From contig CAZOYN010000017.1 of assembly GCA_964584135.1 (NCBI GenBank), forward strand, positions 1 to 18,635: 18,635 nucleotides of DNA, given 5' to 3'. Origin of the DNA: CAZOYN01 sp964584135 (GTDB taxonomy: Bacteria; Patescibacteriota; Saccharimonadia; Saccharimonadales; UBA4665). Below are positions 13,890-18,635 of the stretch, in pieces (the stretch's first letter is position 1; each line of letters opens with the position of its first letter). Under the pieces are notes generated by a model. It did not search any database, had not been told where the DNA came from, and saw nothing but the letters and a program-made list of their open reading frames with translations. Both the position numbers and the translations under genes were made by a program.

Positions 13890-15335
13890 GTGGCAGAGAG
13901 ATGTGATTTGGCTGGATACGAGCGTTTTGATGAGATCTTGAACGAACGGCCGCCCCTACCTGTGGGCCGGCTTGATCTGAGCGAGTTAGCTTCGACGCTC
14001 GGGCATGTAGCTACCTCTGAGCCTGGCTACGCCTGGGAACGGGTACCACGGTGGCTGGCCCAGATCGAGGAATCGTTTAAAGTTGAAAAAGAAGACCTTG
14101 TAGACAATATCGAGCCAATCGTGTGTATTGATGTCGGCTCTTCCTTGCCGCTCTACACCCAACACCTGCGTGGCCACCTATTTCGTCGCAGTGGTCGACA
14201 TGCCAGTGACCTGGCGTTCGGTATATTGAACGGTGAAGCCAGTAAGGCACTTCGCGATAGTCAATTGAAATCATCTGCATTGTTGGGGGCGGTATCAAAT
14301 AGCCCAGAGTTACGGGGTTTGCTAGAATCAGCCATTCAAGAAATTCTCTATAGTCTATCACCGGCTGATGTGGCGAAGGATCCAGCCAATCGTGAGCAAT
14401 TTCGTAGCCGTGTTATCTATCAGCTTGCACACCAAACGGCTCGTTACGTGAAACCTTCGAGTCATGGTACCGCTGACATGGAAGCTCGTTGGGGTTTACG
14501 CTATGAAGTGATCGAGTCGCCGGCCAGCTACTTACAGGCCTTGAGTCATCAGGGCGTGGTACCAACCGACGAATCACGAGCTGCTCGACAGCGTTTGGCT
14601 GCCGGTAGTCGCGATGCAGCTGACATGGAGGCCGCCAAACAGATGGTAGCGCTTGGCACACGTTCAGCACTCGAATTAATTCGCTGGCAAGCAGATCAGG
14701 TTGTCAAACACATTGTCGACAACCCACGTTACCGACCTGCACGGTTCATTAGTCTGGATATTTCTGACCCAGAAGTGGTCGCCGCCAGTAGCCTAGCGAA
14801 TACACCAGCTTCTACTCAGGCCATGGATCTGTTTACGCACGCAGTGCAGAGCTTGTTTGATAGTCGACAGCATATCGTGGCTGACTTGCTCAAGCCACTC
14901 GATGCTCCCGATAACTCAATCACTAACATCACTTGTTTTGACGGTTGGCCCTTTGCCTTTCAGGCTGCCGACAATACTGACGAATTTATCGAGCTTGGCA
15001 CCCAAACGCTGCTGAGTTTCTATCGAAAGTTAGCCCCCAAAGGTCGAGTTATTATCTTCCCCTGGGAGCTCCCAGCCGGGAGTCCAATTAGTCCAGCAGC
15101 CATCAGTGAGATTAAGTTGAATGTTGTGCCACATATCATTGGTGAGTTTAGCATTCGGTCAATATCTGCTGATCAACTACGCTCATACATGTCGAGTAGT
15201 GATCGCCAGACGGCTGACTTACACTCGTCAATTTTTCGTTATGGAAACCGAGTTTTTGACACCCTTATCCTATCGAAGGCCAAGCGTTCGGTTATAGATA
15301 ATGTAGTACGCTTGAGACCTGTGACTGATGACTAG
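13890..15335 (+). CDS. Orphan island protein, faintly methyltransferase-like
   Basis: A protein of about 482 residues of unknown family. The frame is open from 13842 (TTG), but 13842-13889 is AT-rich promoter-like DNA with TATAAA at 13871, so I prefer the GTG at 13890; the start is uncertain. Two stretches faintly suggest a SAM-dependent methyltransferase fold: EPIVCIDVGSSLPLYTQ and, near the end, FDGWPFAF with LAPKGRVIIFPWELP. The order is unusual, with some 230 mainly helical residues between them. It has no membrane helix. Its stop shares CTAG with the stop of the convergent HEPN-CBS gene. Being on a tRNA-bounded segment with a HEPN protein, a defence-type role is possible but unproven. 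Confidence 0.65.
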   Translation: MAERCDLAGYERFDEILNERPPLPVGRLDLSELASTLGHVATSEPGYAWERVPRWLAQIEESFKVEKEDLVDNIEPIVCIDVGSSLPLYTQHLRGHLFRRSGRHASDLAFGILNGEASKALRDSQLKSSALLGAVSNSPELRGLLESAIQEILYSLSPADVAKDPANREQFRSRVIYQLAHQTARYVKPSSHGTADMEARWGLRYEVIESPASYLQALSHQGVVPTDESRAARQRLAAGSRDAADMEAAKQMVALGTRSALELIRWQADQVVKHIVDNPRYRPARFISLDISDPEVVAASSLANTPASTQAMDLFTHAVQSLFDSRQHIVADLLKPLDAPDNSITNITCFDGWPFAFQAADNTDEFIELGTQTLLSFYRKLAPKGRVIIFPWELPAGSPISPAAISEIKLNVVPHIIGEFSIRSISADQLRSYMSSSDRQTADLHSSIFRYGNRVFDTLILSKAKRSVIDNVVRLRPVTDD

Positions 15336-16066
15336 AGCTCGAATTCGGGACTAGCCAGATCCCAGGCGGTGATAATGCCGAGTGGCTTTTCCTCTTCTTT
15401 GCCGTGTTCAGTAATAAAAACCATACCGATACGCCGGTGCTGGTGGATAGCATGATTAAAAACGGCGTAGACATCACTGAGACCGGCCTTTTTCGGAAGA
15501 AATGAAAACCATTCCCCCTTGTGGGCTGGGAGCGGCAAAAAGTCCTGAAATTCAGCTATCGTCATATCTTTGGTGATGATTACCTCACCATTAGTAGCCA
15601 TATAGGCGAGCAGGGTATTTTCGCTAAAAATGCCGAGCATTACGCCGTCGGCAATAATCGGCACGTGGGTGTAGATATTGTCATTCATAGTCTCCAGCAC
15701 GATGCTTAATTTGGTGTCGAGACCGGCGGTATAAATTTTGGCGGCCGGTACGGCGATACTCAGTGCTGTGTGAGGATGGAGTAAGGCGTCACGGATCGCC
15801 TGGTAGCGTTTGACTAACTCGGCATTTGGCTGCGCCAATGGGCCGCCCATGCCAGCAAAGGGATTGTGGACCAGGCTATTGCGCAATTGAGCCACAGCCC
15901 GCATTTCTTGTTGGTGCCGGGCAACAACGCGATTCGTGCGTGCCACCTCTTGGATCAGAAATGCGTGATCAGCGTAACGATCAGACTTGTACTGCTGGCG
16001 CAAAAAAGCATCAACCTCGTTATAGAGTTCGAGAAGGCTTTGGTGGGTGGATTGTTGCTTGTTCAT
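15332..16066 (-). CDS. HEPN-like/CBS-pair fusion protein
   Basis: A 244-residue soluble protein. The N-terminal 95 residues are helical and contain R62-N-S-L-V-H67, which fits the Rx4-6H motif of HEPN-domain RNases, with a polar residue after the Arg as is usual. The remainder (about 100-160 and 180-240) looks like two CBS motifs: THVPIIADGVMLGIFSENTLL and RIGMVFITEHG...PLGIITAWDL. CBS pairs bind adenine nucleotides, so a nucleotide-gated RNA-binding or RNase protein is a reasonable guess; the N-terminal domain could also be a non-catalytic HEPN-like module. GGTGA about 7 nt before the ATG supports the start. It lies between the tRNA-Gln gene and the orphan gene, ending convergently with the latter in a shared CTAG. 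Confidence 0.65.
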   Translation of the reverse strand: MNKQQSTHQSLLELYNEVDAFLRQQYKSDRYADHAFLIQEVARTNRVVARHQQEMRAVAQLRNSLVHNPFAGMGGPLAQPNAELVKRYQAIRDALLHPHTALSIAVPAAKIYTAGLDTKLSIVLETMNDNIYTHVPIIADGVMLGIFSENTLLAYMATNGEVIITKDMTIAEFQDFLPLPAHKGEWFSFLPKKAGLSDVYAVFNHAIHQHRRIGMVFITEHGKEEEKPLGIITAWDLASPEFEL

Positions 16067-16125
16067 ATTCAGTCACCGCTAATCAGACAACTGATCCCCC
16101 AGAACCAAAGGTTCCAGAAAATCAC

Positions 16126-16160
16126 TGGCTGGGAGTGAGGGATTCGAACCCCCGATCCTG
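16126..16160 (-). repeat. tRNA-internal copy of the 35-bp direct repeat
   Basis: Identical in sequence and orientation to 13757-13791. Position at the 3' end of a tRNA gene is the usual target of tyrosine recombinases. Confidence 0.8.
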
Positions 16161-16199
16161 GGACCAGAACCCAGTGCCTTACCGCTTGGCCAACTCCCA
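16126..16199 (-). tRNA. tRNA-Gln (anticodon CUG), CCA encoded
   Basis: A full cloverleaf reads on the minus strand: acceptor TGGGAGT/ACTCCCA, D arm with AAGCGGTAAGGC, anticodon stem CTGGG/CCCAG around loop TTCTGGT (anticodon CTG), T arm GGGGG-TTCGAAT-CCCTC, discriminator G and encoded CCA. Gln identity agrees with the anticodon and the discriminator base. Its 3' 35 bp are duplicated at 13757. Confidence 0.95.
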
Positions 16200-16230
16200 A
16201 TACAAGAGGTGATTATACTAAAACTTCTGG

Positions 16231-16677
16231 CTAGAGGCTAGGGGAGGCGTCGGGTGGGATGCTGGCGGAAGAGGCGGCCGGCGGTTGGTTGCTAGGTTTG
16301 AGGATGCCGTCCACAACCTGGTCTATTTGGTCGTTAGCCAGGTTGGCCTTCACGGAGTAGCCCTCAATGCCCAGGCCGCGCAGGCTGATGGGGGCGTCGG
16401 CCTCGTTAAGGTTGGAGATAACGTAAACCTTAATGTTCTTGCCCCAGTCGCTGGCGCGCATCAGCTGGAGGATCTGGTCGCCGGAGATTTTCGGCAGCAT
16501 CAGGTCGAGCAGCACCAGGCTGGGGCGTTCTTTTTCGATGAGAGTGATGGCTTCGATGCCATCTTTGGCAATAAAGCAGACGTAGCCAATAATCTCGAGC
16601 CGGGTTTTGTAAATTTCCGCTAAGCTCTCGTTGTCTTCGACAATCACAATTTTGGCCCAGGAGCCGACTTCATCCAT
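16231..16677 (-). CDS. Stand-alone response-regulator receiver protein
   Basis: A 148-residue single-domain receiver: acidic pocket E14/D15, phospho-acceptor D58 (VLLDLMLP), S88 at the usual Thr/Ser place (YVISN) and K110 (YSVKA). No output domain follows; the last 25 residues are a Pro/Ser/Ala-rich tail. It would act by protein-protein contact or as a phosphate relay or sink. No kinase is adjacent; the only kinase in the window is at 3019-4413. There is no SD, and TAGAAT lies 6 nt before the ATG. It is divergent from the DUF998-like gene and ends 31 nt before the tRNA-Gln gene on the same strand. Confidence 0.9.
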   Translation of the reverse strand: MDEVGSWAKIVIVEDNESLAEIYKTRLEIIGYVCFIAKDGIEAITLIEKERPSLVLLDLMLPKISGDQILQLMRASDWGKNIKVYVISNLNEADAPISLRGLGIEGYSVKANLANDQIDQVVDGILKPSNQPPAASSASIPPDASPSL

Positions 16678-16683
16678 GCTTGC

Positions 16684-16689
16684 ATTCTA
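16684..16689 (-). promoter_or_regulatory. Candidate -10 box (TAGAAT) for the receiver gene
   Basis: On the minus strand TAGAAT ends 6 nt before the ATG at 16677, and a TG lies three bases before the box. Predicted leaderless start. The 89-bp gap to the divergent gene at 16767 holds both promoters. Confidence 0.45.
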
Positions 16690-16751
16690 CTGCAGACGGA
16701 GCGGCTTTGCCAAATCACCCGGCGCAGAACACCATCCCTGGCAAGATTTAG

Positions 16752-16757
16752 TATAAT
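16752..16757 (+). promoter_or_regulatory. Candidate -10 box (TATAAT) for the DUF998-like gene
   Basis: A perfect TATAAT ends 9 nt before the ATG at 16767, giving a leader of at most a few bases. There is no SD and no clear -35. Confidence 0.5.
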
Positions 16758-16766
16758 AGTCTGGTA

Positions 16767-17423
16767 ATGCCGCGCTATTTTCTATCCCGTCCGTGGTTAG
16801 TGCTGACCAGTTTAAGTGTGGTAGCCGGAGCCCTGTATTGCTCTTGGCCGCTGGCCTATTGGCTGAATCCGGTTGGTAACAGGGGTCTGGCCAGCAATTT
16901 AGAAGCCTTTGGGCAACCCTACAATTGGTTGTTTGCGGGCTTGGATATTGCCAGTGGGGTGGGGGTGTGCGTGGTGACGATATGGCTACTGCGGGCCCTC
17001 AAGCAGGCTGACATGTGGATAAGAATGGCCCTGGTTGGTTTCGGCGTCTTCGGGCTTTTAACGGTGATTGACGCGATTTTGCCGATTGACTGCGTATCGG
17101 TGGTAGTACAGAAATGCGGCCCGGTGCTCAATGACCCCTGGTTCGTGGTCCACGGCATCTTCAGCTTGGGCTCAATTGCTGGCCTGACACTCAGTATTTT
17201 GAGTATGTGGTGGTTGCTGGTGAACAACCAACGGGTGGCGGCGGTGCTGAAGTGGCTGCTGCACGGCACGGTGCTGGCCTGGTTTACGTTTGGACTCATA
17301 ACCTTCGCGCTGCTGGTCCTGGTGCGCTCCAGCGCTGAGTCGCAGCACCTATTCATCATTATCTGCAGCCTGTGGATCGCCGCCCTGCCATACCTTACCT
17401 GGCAGGCGCTCAAGAAAGCCTAA
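16767..17423 (+). CDS. DUF998-like six-helix membrane protein
   Basis: A 218-residue integral membrane protein with about six helices. The first loop carries YCSWPLAYWLNP, SNLEAFGQPYNWLFAGLD and, after helix 3, DAILPIDC with a second Cys in QKCGP, an arrangement I associate with DUF998-type proteins of Actinobacteria and Saccharibacteria; function is unknown. The paired loop cysteines might be disulfide-linked outside. The gene is divergent from the receiver gene and precedes the helicase gene by 154 nt, which contain a separate strong promoter. Confidence 0.7.
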   Translation: MPRYFLSRPWLVLTSLSVVAGALYCSWPLAYWLNPVGNRGLASNLEAFGQPYNWLFAGLDIASGVGVCVVTIWLLRALKQADMWIRMALVGFGVFGLLTVIDAILPIDCVSVVVQKCGPVLNDPWFVVHGIFSLGSIAGLTLSILSMWWLLVNNQRVAAVLKWLLHGTVLAWFTFGLITFALLVLVRSSAESQHLFIIICSLWIAALPYLTWQALKKA

Positions 17424-17445
17424 CAGGGGTCTCGGCACGTTTATT

Positions 17446-17474
17446 TTGACAGCTTAAGCGGATCGTGCTACTAT
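17446..17474 (+). promoter_or_regulatory. Strong sigma70-type promoter of the DEAD-box gene
   Basis: Perfect TTGACA (17446-17451), a 17-bp spacer ending in TGC, and TACTAT (17469-17474), so both a consensus -35 and an extended -10. It is the best promoter in the window. Transcription should start near 17481 and give a leader of about 97 nt. Confidence 0.85.
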
Positions 17475-17490
17475 AGCCTTAATCGTTCTG

Positions 17491-17574
17491 AATGAATCCG
17501 GGTTAGTGTAGAAAGTTTACTCGACTTCATCGCCGATATTCGAGTACAAACTAACTAATCATAGAGGATTCATT
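17491..17574 (+). promoter_or_regulatory. Structured 5' leader pairing with the helicase SD
   Basis: Three nested stems can form: AATGAATCC (17491-17499) with GGATTCATT (17566-17574), 9 bp; GTTAGT (17502-17507) with ACTAAC (17550-17555), 6 bp; TACTCGA (17518-17524) with TCGAGTA (17540-17546), 7 bp around a 15-nt loop. The outer stem takes up the GG of the SD (GAGG at 17564-17567) and ends 3 nt before the ATG. This suggests temperature- or helicase-dependent control of translation. Confidence 0.65.
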
Positions 17575-17577
17575 TTT

Positions 17578-18635
17578 ATGTCTTCATACAAATATTCAGT
17601 CTACAATTCTGCTAAACAAAAGGGCCGTCGCGGTAACGCTGGCGGTAACCGTTCGGCTGGCAAGCGCCGTGGTGAATACATCGACCCGGCCCGTTTTGTG
17701 CGCGTGGCTACGCCGCCACAGGCTATTGATTACCAGCCCCAGCATCGGTTTGAGGATTTCGCCATTGACCCGCGCCTCAAGGCCAACTTGGCCGCTAAGG
17801 GCTTTGTCACGCCTTCGCCCATCCAAGACCAAACCATTCCGCTTGGCCTCGCCGGCCGCGACGTGATTGGCATTGCCAACACTGGCACCGGCAAGACGGC
17901 CGCCTTTGCCGTCCCGCTTATTAACGCCTTGATGAGCCGCCAACAGGCTAAGGCCTTAATTGTGGCTCCCACCCGCGAACTGGCCCAACAGATTGAGCAA
18001 GAGTGCCGCACCATTGGCAAGGGCGGTGGCTTTAGCGGCGCCGTGCTGATTGGTGGCACCAGCATGGGCCCGCAGCTGCGCGACCTACGAGCCAACCCCC
18101 GGATTGTGATTGGCACGCCCGGCCGTATTAAAGACCACATCGAGCGCCGCACCCTGGTTTTGGAGCACTTTGACCTGATTGTACTAGATGAAGTTGACCG
18201 CATGCTGGACATGGGCTTCATCAACGACGTGACTTCGATTCTGCAAAAGCTGGCCCCCAAGCGCCAGTCGTTCTTTTTCTCGGCTACCATGGATTCCCGG
18301 GTCCAGGGCTTGATCCGCACTTTTTCCAACGATCCAGAAACTGTCTCGGTTAAAACCGGCGAAAGCAGCGACCACGTGCACCAGAACGTCGTCCGTTACG
18401 CCACCCCGCATGACAAAATGGACAAACTGCACGACACCCTGATTAACCAGGCAGTCGCCAAAGTCATTATCTTTGATGAAACCCAACGCAGCGTGGAACG
18501 GCTCAGCAAAGAATTAGTCGCCCGCGGTTTTTCGGCCGACGCTATCCACGGCGGCAAATCGCAGGGCCAGCGCCAGCGTGCCCTCGACAGCTTTAAGGCC
18601 AGCAAGACTAAAATCTTGGTGGCGACCGATGTGGC
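17578..18635 (+). CDS. DEAD-box ATP-dependent RNA helicase (3' end outside window)
   Basis: The first 352 codons are present. A Lys/Arg/Gly-rich N-terminus (about 13-33) is followed by the Q motif (F58, then PSPIQDQT near 80-86), Walker A ANTGTGKT (100-107), PTRELAQQ (131-138), TPGR (180-183), motif II as DEVD (204-207) in place of DEAD, SAT (235-237), and the start of the RecA2 domain with VIIFDETQ and a final VATDV. It is an RNA-unwinding ATPase of the RhlE/CsdA kind, likely in ribosome assembly or mRNA decay. GAGG lies 10 nt before the ATG, within a leader hairpin. Motif II variation D-E-V-D is tolerated in the family, where the third position varies. Confidence 0.95.
   Translation, partial: MSSYKYSVYNSAKQKGRRGNAGGNRSAGKRRGEYIDPARFVRVATPPQAIDYQPQHRFEDFAIDPRLKANLAAKGFVTPSPIQDQTIPLGLAGRDVIGIANTGTGKTAAFAVPLINALMSRQQAKALIVAPTRELAQQIEQECRTIGKGGGFSGAVLIGGTSMGPQLRDLRANPRIVIGTPGRIKDHIERRTLVLEHFDLIVLDEVDRMLDMGFINDVTSILQKLAPKRQSFFFSATMDSRVQGLIRTFSNDPETVSVKTGESSDHVHQNVVRYATPHDKMDKLHDTLINQAVAKVIIFDETQRSVERLSKELVARGFSADAIHGGKSQGQRQRALDSFKASKTKILVATDV

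Larger units (their letters stand above)
13757..16160. mobile_element. Putative small genomic island at tRNA-Gln
   Basis: The 2.4-kb segment lies between two same-orientation 35-bp copies of the tRNA-Gln 3' end, one in the intact tRNA and one as a fragment. It carries two convergent genes that share a stop tetranucleotide: an orphan 482-residue protein and a HEPN-CBS fusion. No integrase is present, so it is either a non-autonomous element, a decayed island, or a duplication. No clear base-composition break is visible by eye. Confidence 0.5.

Noticed and set aside
1..18635. CRISPR array, IS element or rRNA
   Set aside because: No regularly spaced repeats, transposase motifs or rRNA-like conserved segments were found on either strand.
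1..18635. UGA recoding (as in some other CPR groups)
   Set aside because: All well-recognised families end normally and read through without in-frame UGA; TGA serves as a stop in several genes.

Overview
The window looks like a chromosomal segment of a small-genome Patescibacteria (CPR) bacterium, most likely a Saccharibacteria (TM7) relative. This is an inference from protein style: compact operons, many small orphan membrane or secreted proteins, a COG4315-type protein, a DUF998-like protein and a Cys-rich CPR-type mini-protein. Genes use the standard code, GC is roughly half, and several genes start 6-9 nt after a -10 box, which suggests leaderless mRNAs. No rRNA, IS element, CRISPR array or recombinase gene is visible.

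Region 1 (1-5314, all minus strand; read from high to low coordinates) is the highlight. It runs: OmpR-type response regulator, a hidden 38-residue peptide gene, a multi-spanning histidine kinase, a 618-residue fusion protein with a class II terpene-cyclase DxDD motif and two class I isoprenoid-enzyme metal motifs, a C15/C20-type polyprenyl diphosphate synthase, and the start of a DHA2-family MFS exporter. Regulator-peptide, kinase-cyclase and cyclase-synthase junctions are 4-nt ATGA overlaps. The kinase start codon sits inside a perfect 9-bp hairpin just downstream of the peptide gene. The peptide has one Trp, five residues from its C-terminus. The set (prenyl chemistry, Trp peptide, membrane kinase, regulator) recalls ComQXPA signalling of Bacillus, but with a different regulator class and an added cyclase domain. 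I propose a terpenoid or prenyl-peptide signalling system; this is a hypothesis.

Region 2 (5345-7152, minus) holds a Crp/Fnr-type regulator, an eight-helix membrane protein and a small acidic protein. Region 3 (7195-11035, plus) holds a PhnB-like VOC protein, anchored or secreted proteins, a COG4315 protein with a small membrane partner, a membrane protein, and a 426-residue protein with three apparent winged helices. A 56-residue Cys-rich gene overlaps its 3' end on the other strand.

Region 4 (11271-13628, minus) encodes two exported proteins of unknown role. Region 5 (13757-16199) is bounded by a perfect 35-bp repeat of the 3' end of tRNA-Gln(CUG). It resembles a small tRNA-targeted island carrying an orphan 482-residue protein and a HEPN-CBS fusion. 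Region 6 (16231-18635) has a stand-alone receiver protein divergent from a DUF998-like membrane protein, then a truncated DEAD-box RNA helicase with a strong sigma70-type promoter and a structured 5' leader that pairs with its own Shine-Dalgarno sequence. No stretch above 300 bases lacks a gene.
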